DNA from: Plazaster borealis
Taxonomy: Eukaryota > Echinodermata > Asteroidea > Forcipulatida > Labidiasteridae
Reading direction: 5' to 3'
Length of the DNA stretch: 64,000 nucleotides
NCBI GenBank assembly: GCA_021014325.1
Contig: JAJGQC010000558.1
Span: 1 to 64,000 of the forward strand
Positions 30,054 through 43,200 of the stretch are shown in pieces. The translations under genes and the position numbers were made by a program. A model generated the notes under the pieces. The model had not been told where the DNA came from, made no database searches, and saw nothing but the letters and a program-made list of their open reading frames with translations. Within the stretch, counting starts at the first letter, position 1. Every line of letters begins with the position of its first letter.

Positions 30054-30361
30054 ACATATGCATAAAATAATAAGCCTGTGAAAGTTTGGGCTCAATTGGT
30101 CATCGAAGTTGCAAGAAAATGATGAAAGAAAAAACACCCTTGTTGTACAAATTCGTGTGCTTTCAGATAGGAATAAAAACTTCTTGCAAGAAGTTTTTAT
30201 TATTTTAGTGAGAAATTACCTCTTTCTCAAAAACTATGTTACTTCAGAGGGAGTCGTTTCTCCCAATGTTTTATACTATCAACAGCTCTCTGTTGCTCGT
30301 TACCAAGTCAGTTTTTATGCTAATATATATTTTGAGTAATTACCAAACGTGTACGATGCCT
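30054..30361 (-). mobile_element. Kolobok-like MITE, reversed, one end missing
   Basis: It runs from CATATGCATAAAATAATAAG to AATTACCAAACGTGTACGATGCCT, followed by TTAA at 30362-30365. That TTAA is part of a GCTTAAGCA block of the neighbouring MITE, so this copy landed in that element. Confidence 0.7.
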
Positions 30362-30365
30362 TTAA

Positions 30366-30527
30366 GCACAAAATGTAGCTAAGTATAACAAAATAATGCT
30401 TACCATAATTACCAACAAAAATACCTTGTCCCTTGTACTTTCTTCGACTGGTATCCTGCTCAGGTTGCTTAACAGAAAATTGTTAAGCACTGTTTTTCTG
30501 CTTATGCAGCTCTGAAATTGGGCCCAG
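30366..30527. mobile_element. MITE of the GGGCCCAATTTCAT family, left end cut by another MITE
   Basis: It keeps AGCACAAAATGTAGCTAAGT, GACTGGTATCCTGCTCAG, GCTTATGCAGCTCTG and the right end AAATTGGGCCCAG. Confidence 0.65.
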
Positions 30528-30549
30528 ACCACAGGCCTCTGTGAGTACA

Positions 30550-31220
30550 TTTAACCTGTATTACATGTACCTTACAAACAAAAAAGTTCAGCAGTCCAAT
30601 GTTTTTTTTCAATCACATTCATCAAAGATTTACTTATCCATATTTTAATTCAAACCTCTTCCTAAAAAAATTGCTATTAAGTATAAACAAGGAAAAAAAC
30701 ACCAACAAAACAAAAACAGTTATGTTCCAGTATTATATTAGCTATGAATTCAAGACCTGATATGTACACCACATTACAATGGTTTGAGTGCAGATGGGCT
30801 GCTGTTTGACTTAACATATTGGGTGAGGTTTTTTTTATCAACTTCCAATTCAAATGAGAATAATAACTAATAATAATAGTATAAACTAGTTTTTTATATA
30901 GCAGTTTATCCACGAGCATCACAAAGCCCTTATCATTAAATATAAATTGTCCTTTATGATAGACAATATTGTGTTTGTTTTCATTTATTCATTTTATCAA
31001 CCAATTATATCCTGGTCAATTTACTCCGTCTGAAACCAGATTTAAAGAAAGGAAAAAAGCCCCCAAAACCTAGATATGCAAATCAAGTCTTCAGTTCCGC
31101 AAGGAAGCTTTTCATTTTCAATAACTTCCAAATACTGTATTCTTTGTCTGTAAATCAGAAGAGTATTGTTACTGCAATATTAGTTTCCCATAAACAAAAA
31201 AATGCAAACGCTAATGTCAA
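30550..31220. other. Unassigned AT-rich stretch
   Basis: I see nothing beyond homopolymer-rich sequence. Confidence 0.3.
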
Positions 31221-31234
31221 ATAAATGAATTAAT

Positions 31235-32507
31235 CAGGCCTCAACCTTAAGCTTCAGAGGGTCAAGGCCACTTGGCCTTGAAGGCTCCAAAAAAGAGAGG
31301 GGCACCAAGGCCAACTGAAAGGGCACCAAGGCCATTTTCAAACTTTTATTTGTTAATGACATGTATACTCCAACACGCTCACTTGACAAAAAATCGTTGC
31401 CCCAGAACACAGAATTCTTGGAAAAAATCATACAGAAAAAATATTAAGAAAGTTAATTCCCTGCGTGCTCATCTGAAAAAATATCAATCCCGGATCACCA
31501 TCGCCCCATCTCCCCACCCAACCCCAATGCTCAATAAAATATGTTGTTCCGGAAAATTCAACCAGACCTTGAAGTTGAATATAAAATTCTTGAAAAACAA
31601 TATTCTTAAAAATAAATATGATTATGAAAATTGAAAACGAATCCCCAACGTCTAATAATTGGCCTATGTAAACGTGCATGCCGACGAGGTTTATGCCTTC
31701 CGAGTTCCGGCTTAACAATCTCACCAAAAAAACCGCGTCTAAACGTTTGCACTTTGCTGCTGCTCCAGCCAATTCGACCTCGTGCTTTTTCTTTACGTCT
31801 GTTATGGGATTGCATGATGATGGATCAATATTGAATTGATAGATTATGATAAAGATTTCCGAATTTTTTGCACCGTTAACTGCTCCGATTTTGACATTTC
31901 CACGCGTGTACACAAACGTTTGTTTGACGACGAAAAAGAAAGTTGCAACGCAGGCAGGTCGCTGGTTCACAAACATTTATCCAATACATTTATCCAAAAG
32001 AACAAGCCTTGGATACCAGCGAAATAGCGAGAAAAAAACATAGACTGAATCCCGCTCCCGGCCCCATCCCCTACACATACAGATCTCAATAGACAGAATC
32101 AATGCGAAAATGTGTAATTCAGTGTAGGGACCTGTAGCCAGTCTATACATTAGAGTAGTCTGGTGCCGTGCTTTTAGTAGTAATCAACTCAACAACGTTT
32201 GATATGGTTGCCATGCCACATTCTCCACACTGCAAGTACTTCGGTATTTTGCGCGATGGCAAACAGCCTTATGAAAACTAGTGTGCGGGAGCGTACGTTA
32301 CGTACGTCCAGAAACAATTTGACCTTAAATGGGTCACAACGTTAACATTATTTTTAATAACACTTTCAAATACATAATATAATGGAGTGGAAAGGGGCAC
32401 GACGGCCAAGTGGCCGTAAGGTACGTGTTTTTTAAAGGGGCATCACGGCAATTCGCCGGGGCATCGCGGCAATGGCCGCTGGTGGCCGCTGTTAAGGTTG
32501 AGGCCTG
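31235..32507. mobile_element. 1.27-kb transposon with 16-bp perfect TIRs
   Basis: The ends are CAGGCCTCAACCTTAA and TTAAGGTTGAGGCCTG. AATTAAT is present on both sides (31228-31234 and 32508-32514). CAG..CTG ends suggest hAT, although the visible duplication is 7 rather than 8 bp. Both subterminal zones repeat GGGGCAC and GGCC motifs (GGCCACTTGGCC on the left, GGCCAAGTGGCC on the right), as transposase-binding sites often do. A 182-codon open frame on the - strand (31428-31976) has no domain that I recognise. Confidence 0.75.
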
Positions 32508-32545
32508 AATTAATGCAACAATCAAAACTGTGTGGGCTGATAAAT

Positions 32546-32900
32546 AAGTACATTTGGTGCAGGGCTCGAATTATACACTGGACCGCAGGTCCGAGGCCAG
32601 TGATTTTTCCATCGGGCCAGTGAACTCGTGACCGGATCTGTCAGTCTTGTGTTTTTCAATTCAATAGCAACACCTCACTGTGTAATATCTTTAACAAAAA
32701 CAAATCAAGTGATGATTGTATGTTACTTTTCATATGCCTACATTCGTTTCCAAACACCTACAGTTTGTATTACAAACTCTAAATTTCGAGACTTTTCTTT
32801 ACTTTTGTATCAGAGTAAATGTGCTGGGTCAGTTTTCAGATTTATTTTTAATATTCTAAGCAAAGTGTTGCCCTGTGATGCTGCGGTGACCATAGTGTTG
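32546..32900. other. Possible remnant of a CAGGGCTCGAAT-type element
   Basis: The segment opens with GCAGGGCTCGAATTATACAC and GACCGCAGGTCCGAGGCCAG, which resembles the terminus of inverted-repeat transposons. I found no matching right end. Confidence 0.25.
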
Positions 32901-32937
32901 TAAACTGAAATAAATAATTTATTTTTTCTGCAAACAG

Positions 32938-33655
32938 AAAGGCACACAGAAGCTTCATCTACGCCGATGACATCGTCATAATGGCACAATCCAGAGAATT
33001 TAGTGACGTGGAAGACACCCTGATGTCCTCATTAAAGGTATTGTACACGTTTGGAAACAGCTCAAAATCAGTGTCCACATTTTGTGTGATTCAACATATG
33101 CATGAACAAACAAACCTGTGAAAGTTTGAGCTCAATTGGTCATCGAGATCACGAGAAAATAGTGAAAAGAGACCTTATGTGTTTTCTGTTTTTTCAAAAT
33201 ATCGCGCGTGATAAAAACTATTGTTTTACTCATTTCTCAGAAATGATATCATTTTAGGCAGAAATATTTTAAGGAACCCTTTCAACCATTACTTACTTTA
33301 AATCATGTAAGTTATGTGTGAATCTGTGAACATTTGTGTTTTTCGATCTTACCTATAGTGTACAGGGCCTTTAAGAGGCCTCACCACTTACTACCACATC
33401 AACCAACTCCGCCCGAACCCTGCCAAGACCCAAGTCACTGCCTTCCACCTGCGGTACAGGGATGCGGGTAGACATCTCACCATCAGATGGGATGGTGTAC
33501 TGAACCACTGCGATAATCCAGTCTACCTCGGTGTGACCCTTGACCGCACACTGACATACAAGGTTCACATAATGAACACCAAGGCCAAAGTAAACACCAG
33601 GAATGCCTTCATCAGGAAAGTCACCCATTCCAAAAGGGTAGTAGCAGACCCAGGC
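32938..33655 (+). pseudogene. Non-LTR retrotransposon reverse transcriptase fragment, MITE-interrupted
   Basis: The part 32945-33035 reads FIYADDIVIMAQSREFSD and so contains the YADD catalytic box of reverse transcriptases. The part 33371-33650 reads INQLRPNPAKTQVTAFHLR and PVYLGVTLDRTLTYKVHI, the conserved thumb region of jockey/CR1-type elements. A Kolobok-like MITE separates them. Omitting it and one TTAA leaves a single open frame. The 5' part of the element (endonuclease, most of the RT fingers) is missing, so this is a truncated, dead copy. Clade assignment is tentative. Confidence 0.8.
33036..33370. mobile_element. Kolobok-like MITE inside the RT fragment
   Basis: TTAA at 33032-33035 and 33371-33374 flank AGGTATTGTACACGTTTGG ... 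TATAGTGTACAGGGCCT. The interior keeps GTGAAAGTTTGAGCTCAATTG and GTCATCGAGATCACGAGAAAA. Because the target is a protein-coding frame, the duplication can be read off directly. Confidence 0.85.
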
Positions 33656-33790
33656 TGCTTATTTGTAATCTGCTTACTTGTTTTTCTAATGTATCTTTCA
33701 CTCATTGTATATTTTATTGTTCACTTAATGCACTTAGAGGCTTTTGCATTAGGTGCTTTTCAAATGTCTTTATTATTATTATTATTATTT
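33656..33790 (+). mobile_element. 3' tail of the retrotransposon
   Basis: After the RT frame loses similarity, the sequence becomes T-rich and ends in an ATT tail (TTTATTATTATTATTATT, about 33771-33789), a typical LINE 3' end. Confidence 0.5.
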
Positions 33791-33990
33791 TCTACCATCC
33801 GCACCACTTTCATTATTATTATTATTCATTGTATAATTGTCTTTGTGTTCTATATTTCTCTTTTGTTGCTTATGTGTTTTGTTTTTTTGGTTCTGCGCCT
33901 CGGAATAGGGTCTTGTACACTAGATCTAGATAGATGGCGCATTATAAATGCATTATTATTAGGTGTTCGGCTCATCAGCCGAAAACCTAT
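33791..33990 (+). mobile_element. Second retroelement 3' end, source of satellite B
   Basis: CACCACTTTCATTATTATT through GGCGCATTATAAATGCATTA and an ATT tail is followed by TTCGGCTCATCAGCCGAA, a perfect 7-bp stem with a 4-base loop. The same 190 bases, with the right hairpin arm altered (CATTAGCCAA), make up the larger part of each monomer in 52224-63840. Confidence 0.7.
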
Positions 33991-34099
33991 TGTTATTGTT
34001 AAGTTTTGGGGGGTTTTCTGCCTCTTCTTCTTCTCCCTGAACCTTCTCTTGCAGATTTCGCTGTTACCAGTCGGGCAGAACGGTCAAGGCAGCCATTCC

Positions 34100-34283
34100 A
34101 GCAGCAGCTCATCTCTGTTTGACCACCCACCAGTAACCCCCCCGTCTGCAATCAAGGAGAGTTTCATCACTTCGACCCTACGACTTGAGAGAGCGCAATC
34201 CAAAGGTAGTAATCCAATGGTAGTAAAAACACTGGAAGTTCCGAACTTAATTGCGAAAAGGGACTTGGACACATGCACGTGGC
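34100..34283 (+). repeat. Segment D, left copy, flanking satellite A
   Basis: AGCAGCAGCTCATCTC, GTTTGACCACCCACCAGTAA, AGAGTTTCATCACTTCGACC, GGTAGTAAAAACACTGGAAG and GACACATGCACGTGGC recur in the same order at 52044-52222. The left copy has an extra 14 bases (AATCCAAAGGTAGT) and a shorter C-run. Confidence 0.85.
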
Positions 34284-37200
34284 AAAATCAAATCCAAATC
34301 CAAATGAAATCCTAATCAAATCCTAATCAAATCTAAATCAAATCCAAATTAAATCCAAATTAAATCCAAATCCAAATGAAATCCCAATCAAATCCTAATC
34401 AAATCGAAATCCAAATCAAATCCAAATTAAATCCAAACAAAATCCAAATCAAATCCAAATGAAATCCTAATCAAATCCAAACCAAATCCAAATGAAATCC
34501 TAATCAAATCCAAATCAAATCCAAATTAAATCCAAATCCAAATGAAATCCTTATCAAATCCTAATCAAATTCAAATCCAAATCAAAACCAAATTAAATCC
34601 AAACCAAATCCAAATCAAATCCAAATTAAATCCAAACCAAATCCAAATCAAATCCAAATTAAATCTAAATCCAAATGAAATCCCAATCAAATCCTAATCA
34701 AATCCAAATCCAAATCAAATCCAAATGAAATCCTAATCAAATCCAAATCAAATCCAAATCCAAATGAAATCTTAATCAAATCCAAACCAAATCCAAATTA
34801 AATCCAAATCCAAATGAAATCCAAATGAAATCCAAATCAAATCCAAATTAAATCCAAATCCAAATGAAATCCTTATCAAATCCTAATCAAATCCAAATCA
34901 AATCCAAATTAAATCCAAATTAAATCCAAATTAAATCCAAATCCAAATGAAATCCCAATCAAATCCTAATCAAATCGAAATCGAAATCAAATCCAAATTA
35001 AATCCAAACAAATCCAAATCAAATCCAAATGAAATCCTAATCAAATCCAAAGCAAATCCAAATCAAATCCTAATAAAATCCTAATCAAATCCAAATCAAA
35101 TCCAAATCAAATCCAAATTAAATCCAAATCCAAATGAAATCCTAATCAAATCCAAATCCAAATGAAATCCTAATCAAATCCTAATCAAATCCAAATCAAA
35201 TCCAAATCAAATCCAAATTAAGTCCAAATTAAATCCAAATCCAAATGAAATCCTAATCAAATCCTAATAAAATCGAAATCCAAATCAAATCCAAATTAAA
35301 TCCAAACCAAATCCAAATCAAATCCAAATGAAATCCTAATCAAATCCAAACCAAATCCAAATCCAAATCCAAATGAAATCCTAATCAAATCCAAAACAAA
35401 TCCAAATTAAATCCAAATCCAAATGAAATCCTTATCAAATCCTAATCAAATCCAAATCAAATTCAAATCAAATTCAAATCCAAATCAAATCCAAATCAAA
35501 TCCAAATCAAATCCAAATCAAATCCAAATTAAATCTAAATCCAAACCAAATCCAAATCAAATCCAAATTAAATTTAAATCAAAATTAAATCCTAATCAAA
35601 TCCAAATTAAATCCAAATCCAAATGAATTCCTAATCAAATCCTACTCAAATCCAAATCAAATCCAAATCCAAATGAAATCCTACTCAAATCCAAATCAAA
35701 TCCAAATTAAATCCAAATCCAAATCAAATCCAAATCAAATCCAAATTAAATCTAAATCCAAATGAAATCCAAATCAAATCCTAATCAAAACCAAATCCAA
35801 ATCAAATCCAAATTAAATCCAAACCAAATCCAAATCAAATCCAAATTAAATCTAAATCCAAATGAAATCCCAATCAAATCGAAATCCAAATCAAATCCAA
35901 ATTAAATCCAATCCAAATCCAAATCAAATCCAAATGAAATCCTAATCAAATCCAAACCAAATCCATATCAAATCCAAATCCAAATGAAATCCTAATCAAA
36001 TCCAAACCAAATCCATATCAAATCCAAATCCAAATGAAATCCCAATCAAATCCTAATCAAATCCAAATCCAAATCAAATCCAAATGAAATCCTAATCAAA
36101 TCCAAATCAAATCCAAATCCAAATGAAATCTTAATCAAATCCAAACCAAATCCAAATTAAATCCAAATCCAAATGAAATCCAAATCAAATCCAAATTAAA
36201 TCCAAATCCAAATGAAATCCTTATCAAATCCTAATCAAATCCAAATCAAATCCAAATTAAATCCAAATTAAATCCAAATTAAATCCAAATCCAAATGAAA
36301 TCCCAATCAAATCCTAATCAAATCGAAATCGAAATCAAATCCAAATTAAATCATGGATCCAAATCCAAACCCAAATCAAATCCAAATCAAATCCAAATCA
36401 AATCCAAGTCAAATCCAAATCAAATCCAAATCAAATCCAAATTCAATCCAAATTAAATCCAAATCCAAATGAAATCCTAATCAAATCCTAATCAAATCCA
36501 AATCAAATCCAAATCAAATCCAAATTAAATCCAAATTAAATCCAAATCCAAATGAAATCCTAATCAAATCCTAATCAAATCGAAATCCAAATCAAATCCA
36601 AATTAAATCCAAACCAAATCCAAATGAAATCCTAATCAAATCCAAACCAAATCCAAATCCAAATCCAAATGAAATCCTAATCAAATCCAAAACAAATCCA
36701 AATTAAATCCAAATCCAAATGAAATCCTTATCAAATCCTAATCAAATCCAAATCAAATTCAAATCAAATTCAAATCCAAATCAAATCCAAATCAAATCCA
36801 AATGAAATCCAAATCAAATCCAAATCAAATCCAAATTAAATCTAAATCCAAACCAAATCCAAATCAAATCCAAATTAAATTTAAATCCAAATGAATTCCT
36901 AATCAAATCCTACTCAAATCCAAATCAAATCCAAATCAAATCTAAATCCAAATGAAATCCTACTCAAATCCAAATGAAATCCAAATTAAATCCAAATCCA
37001 AATTAAATCCTTATCAAATTCTAATCAAATCCAAATCAAATCCAAATCCAAATCAAATCCAAATCAAATCCAAATTAAATCTAAATGCAAATGAAATCCA
37101 GATCAAATCCCAATCAAATCAAAATCCAAATCAAATCCAAATTAAATCCAAACCAAATCCAAATCAAATCCAAATGAAATCCTAATCAAATCCAAACCAA

Positions 37201-40200
37201 ATCCATATCAAATCCAAATCCAAATGAAATCCTAATCAAATCCAAATCAAATCCAAATTAAATCCAAATCCAAATGAAATCCTTATCAAATCCTAATCAA
37301 ATCCAAATCAAATCCAAATCCAAATCAAATCCAAATCAAATCCAAATCAAATCCAAATCAAATCCAAATTAAATCTAAATCCAAATGAAATCCTAATCAA
37401 ATCCAAATTCAAATCAAATCCAAATTAAATCCAAATCAAATCCAAATTAAATCCAAATCAAAATGAAATCCTAATCAAATCCAAATCAAATCCAAATTAA
37501 ATCCAAATCCAAATGAAATCCTAATCAAATCCAAATCAAATCCAAATTAAATCCAAATCCAAATGAAATCCTTATCAAATCCTAATCAAATCCAAATCAA
37601 ATCCAAATCAAATCCAAATTAAATCCAAATCCAAATCAAATCCAAATTAAATTTAAATCAAAATGAAATCCTAATCAAATCCAAATCAAATCCAAATTAA
37701 ATCCAAATCCAAATGAAATCCTAATCAAATCTTAATCAAAACCAAATCAAATCCAAATCAAATCCAAATCAAATCCAAATCCAAATGAAATCCTACTCAA
37801 ATCCAAATGAAATCCAAATTAAATCCAAATCCAAATGGAATCCTTATCAAATCCTAATCAAATCCAAATCAAATCCAAATCCAAATCAAATCCAAATCAA
37901 ATCCAAATCAAATCCAAATTAAATTTAAATCCAAATGAAATGCCAATCAAATCCTAATCAAAACCAAATCCAAATCAAATCCAAATTAAATCCAAACCAA
38001 ATCCAAATCAAATCCAAATGAAATCCTAATCTAATCCAAACCAAATCCATATCAAATCCAAATCCAAATGAAATCCTAATCAAATCCAAATCAAATCCAA
38101 ATTAAATCCAAATCCAAATGAAATCCTTATCAAATCTTAATCAAATCCAAATCAAATCCAAATCCAAATCAAATCCAAATCAAATCCAAATCAAATTAAA
38201 TCTAAATCCAAATGAAATCCAAATCAAATCCAAATTCAAATCAAATCCAATTCAAATCCAAATCAAATCCAAATTAAATCCAAATCCAAATGAAATCCAA
38301 ATTAAATCCAAATCCAAATGAAATCCTAATCAAATCCTAATCAAATCCAAATCAAATCCAAATCAAATCCAAACCAAATCCAAACCAAATCCAAATCAAA
38401 TGCAAATCAAGTCCAAATCAAAATGAAACCCAAATCAAATCCAAATCCAAATGAAATCCTAATCAAATCCAAATCAAATCCAAATTAAATCCAAATCAAA
38501 TCCAAATCCAAATCCAAATTAAATCTAAATCCAAATGAAATCCCAATCAAATCCAAATCAAAATCCAAATTAAATCCAAACCAAATCCAAATCAAAACCA
38601 AATCCAAATCAAAACCAAATCAAATCCAAATTAAATCCAAATCCAAATGAAATCCTTATCAAATCCTAATCAAATCCAAATCAAATCCAAATCAAATCCA
38701 AATCAAATCCAAATCCAAATCAAATCCAAATCAAATCCAAATCAAATCCAAATCAAATCCAAATCAAATCCAAATCCAAATCAAATCCAAATCAAATCCA
38801 AATCAAATCCAAATCAAATCCAAATCAAATCCAAATGAAATCCAAATCAAATCCAAATCAAATCCAAATCAAATCCAAATTAAATCCAAATCCAAATGAA
38901 ATCCAAATCAAATCCTAATCAAATCCAAATCAAAATCCAATCCAAATTAAATTCAAATCAAATCCAAATCCAAATGAAAACAAATCCAAATCCAAATCAA
39001 ATCCAAATGAAATCCAAATTAAATCTAAATCCAAATGAAATCCAAATCAAATCCAAATTAAATCCAAATCCAAATGAAATCCTGATCAAATCCTAATCAA
39101 ATCCAAATCAAATCCAAATCCAAATCAAATCCAAATCAAATCCAAATCAAATCCAAATCAAATCCAAATCAAATCCAAATCAAATCCAAATCCAAATCAA
39201 ATCCAAATCAAATCCAAATCAAATCCAAATCAAATCCAAATCCAAATGAAATCCTAATCAAATCCAAATCAAATCCAAATTAAATCCAAATCCAAATGAA
39301 ATCCTAATCAAATCCAAATCAAATCCAAATCAAATCCAAATCAAATCCAAATCAAATCCAAATCAAATCCAAATCAAATCCAAATCCAAATCCAAATCCA
39401 AATCAAATCCAAATCAAATCCAAATCCAAATGAAATCCTAATCAAATCCAAATCAAATCCAAATTAAATCCAAATCCAAATGAAATCCTTATCAAATCCT
39501 AATCAAATCCAAATCAAATCCAAATTAAATCCAAATCAAATCCAAATCAAATCCAAATCAAATCCAAATCAAATCCAAATTAAATCCAAATCCAAATGAA
39601 ATCCTAATCAAATCCAAATCAAATCCAAATTAAATCCAAATCCAAATGAAATCCTTATCAAATCCAAATCAAATCCAAACCCAAATCAAATCCAAATCAA
39701 ATCCAAATCAAATCCAAATCAAATCCAAATCAAAATGAAATCCTAATCAAATCGAAATCAAATCCAAATTAAATCCAAATCCAAATGAAATCCTAATCAA
39801 ATCTTAATCAAATCCGAATCAAATCCAAATTAAATCCAAATCCAAATGAAATCCTTATCAAATCCTAATCAAATCCAAATCAAATCCAAATCAAATCCAA
39901 ATCAAATCCAAATCAAATCCAAATCAAATCCAAATCCAAATGAAATCCTAATCAAATCCAAATCAAATCCAAATTAAATCCAAATCCAAATGAAATCCTA
40001 ATCAAATCCAAATCAAATCCAAATTAAATCCAAATCCAAATGAAATCCTTATCAAATCCTAATCAAATCCAAATCAAATCCAAATCCAAATCAAATCCAA
40101 ATCAAATCCAAATCAAATCCAAATCAAATCCAAATTAAATCTAAATCCAAATGAAATCCTAATCAAATCCTAATCAAATCCAAATCCAATCCAAATAAAA

Positions 40201-43200
40201 TCCAAATCAAATCCAAATTCAAATCAAATCCAATCCAATCCAAATCCAAATGAAATCCTTATCAAATCCAAATCAAATCCAAATCAAATCCAAATCAAAT
40301 CCAAATCCTACTCAAATCCAAATGAAATCCAAATTAAATCCAAATCCAAATGAAATCCTTATCAAATCCTAATCAAATCCAAATCAAATCCAAATCCAAA
40401 TCCAATCCAAATCAAATCCAAACCAAATCCAAATCAAATCCAAATCAAATCTAAATCCAAATGAAATCCCTATCAAATCGAAATCCAAATCAAATCCAAA
40501 TTAAATCCAAACCAAATCCAAATCAAATCCAAATCCAAATGAAATCCTAATCAAATCCAAATCAAATCCAAATTAAATCCAAATCCAAATGAAATCCTAA
40601 TCAAATCCTAATCAAATCCAAATCAAATCCAAATCCAAATCAAATCCAAATCAAATCCAAATCAAATCCAAATTAAATCTAAATCCAAATGAAATCCCAA
40701 TCAAATCCAAATCAAATCCAAATTAAATCCAAACCAAATCCAAATCAAATCCAAATTAAATCTAAATCCAAATCAAATCAAAAACAAATCGAAATCAAAA
40801 CCAAATCCAAATAAAATCCAAACAAAATCCAAAACAAATCCAAATAAAATCCAAATCAAATCCAAATCAAATCCAAATGAAATCCTAATCAAATCCAAAT
40901 CAAATCCAAATTAAATCCAAATCCAAATGAAATCCTTATCAAATCCTAATCAAATCCAAATCAAATCCAAATAAAATCCAAATCCAAATGAAATCTAAAT
41001 CAAATCCAAATCCAAATTAAATCAAAATCAAATCCAAATCAAATTCAAATCCAAATCAAATCCAAATTAAATCCAAATCAAAATGAAATCAAATCCAAAT
41101 TAAATCCAAATCCAAATGAAATCCTTATCAAATCTTATTCAAATCCAAATCAAATCCAAATCCAAATCAAATCCAAATTCAAATCAAATCCAAATTAAAT
41201 CCAATTCAAATCCAAATCAAATCCAAATTAAATCCAAATCAAAATGAAATCAAAATTAAATCCAAATCCAAATGAAATCCAAACCAAATCCAAATCAAAT
41301 CCAAATCCAAATGAAATCCTAATCAAATCCAAATCAAATCCAAATTAAATCCAAACCAAATCCAAATCCAAATCCAAATGAAATCCTAATCAAATCCAAA
41401 AGAAATCCAAATTAAATCCAAATCCAAATGAAATCCTTATCAAATCCTAATCAAATCCAAATCAAAATCAAATCCAAATCAAATCCAAATCAAATCCAAA
41501 TTAAATCTAAATCCAAATGAAATCCCAATCAAATCCTAATCAAATCCAAATCCAAATCAAATCCAAATTAAATCCAAACCAAATCCAAATCAAATCCAAA
41601 TAAAATCTAAATCCAAATGAAATCCCAATCAAATCGAAATCCAAATCAAATCCAAATTAAATCCAAACCAAATCCAAATCAAATCCAAATGAAATCCTAA
41701 TCAAATCCAAATCAAATCCAAATCCAAATGAAATCCTAATCAAATCCAAATCAAATCCAAATTAAATCCAAATCCAAATGAAATCCTTATCAAATCCTAA
41801 TCAAATCCAAATCAAATCCAAATCCAAATCAAATCCAAATCAAATCCAAATCAAATCCTAATCAAATCCAAATCCAAATCAAATCCAAATGAAATCCAAA
41901 TTAAATCTAAATCCAAATGAAATCCAAATCAAATCCAAATTAAATCCAAATCCAAATGAAATCCTGATCAAATCCTAATCAAATCCAAATCAAATCCAAA
42001 TCAAATCCAAATCCAAATGAAATCCTAATCAAATCCAAATCAAATCCAAATTAAATCCAAATCCAAATGAAATCCTTATCAAATCCAAATCAAATCCAAA
42101 TCAAATCCAAATCAAATCCAAATTAAATCTAAATCCAAATCAAATCCAAATCAAATCCAAATCAAATCCAAATTAAATCCAAACCAAATCCAAATCAAAT
42201 CCAAATTAAATCCAAACCAAATCCAAATCAAATCCAAATTAAATCTAAATCCAAATGAAATCCCAATCAAATCAAAATCCAAATCAAATCCAAATTAAAT
42301 CCAAACCAAATCCAAATCAAATCCAAATGAAATCCTAATCAAATCCAAACCAAATCCAAATCAAATCCAAATCCAAATGAAATCCTAATCAAATCCAAAT
42401 CAAATCCAAATTAAATCCAAATCCAAATGAAATCCTTGTCAAATCCTAATCAAATCCAAATCAAATCCAAATCCAAATCAAATCCAAATCAAATCCAAAT
42501 CAAATCCAAATCAAATCCAAATTAAATCCAAATCCAAATCAAATCCAAATTAAATTTAAATCAAAATGAAATCCTTATCAAATCCAAATCAAATCCAAAT
42601 TAAATCCAAATCCTAATCAAATCTTAATCAAAACCAAATCAAATCCAAATCAAATCCAAATCCAAATGAAATCCTACTCAAATCCAAATTAAATCCAAAT
42701 CCAAATGGAATCCAAATCAAATCCAAATCAAATCCAAATTAAATCTAAATCCAAACCAAATCCAAATCAAATCGAAATTAAATTTAAATCAAAATGAAAT
42801 CCTAATCAAATCCAAATTAAATCCAAATCCAAATGAATTCCTAATCAAATCCTACTCAAATCCAAATCAAATCCAAATCAAATCTAAATCCAAATGAAAT
42901 CCTACTCAAATCCAAATGAAATCCAAATTAAATCCAAATCCAAATTAAATCCTTATCAAATTCTAATCAAATCCAAATCAAATCCAAATCCAAATCAAAT
43001 CCAAATCAAATCCAAATTAAATCTAAATCCAAATGAAATCCTAATCAAATCCAAATTCAAATCAAATCCAAATTAAATCCAAATCAAATCCAAATTAAAT
43101 CCAAGTCAAAATGAAATCCTAATCAAATCCAAATCAAATCCAAATTAAATCCAAATCCAAATGAAATCCTAATCAAATCCAAATCAAATCCAAATCCAAA

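Noticed and set aside
30109..30339. Open frames of 60-83 codons shared by several loci (also 6186-6437, 20319-20528, 22375-22578)
   Set aside because: All lie inside the Kolobok-like MITE copies, on either strand, and differ by frameshifts. MITE shadows, not genes.
31428..31976. 182-codon frame on the - strand as a transposase
   Set aside because: No zinc finger, DDE or dimerisation motif is visible, and the + strand is also open over part of it.
33533..34315. 260-codon frame
   Set aside because: Its first 40 codons are the end of the reverse transcriptase, and the rest runs through the T-rich retroelement tail and segment D into the satellite. It is not one protein.
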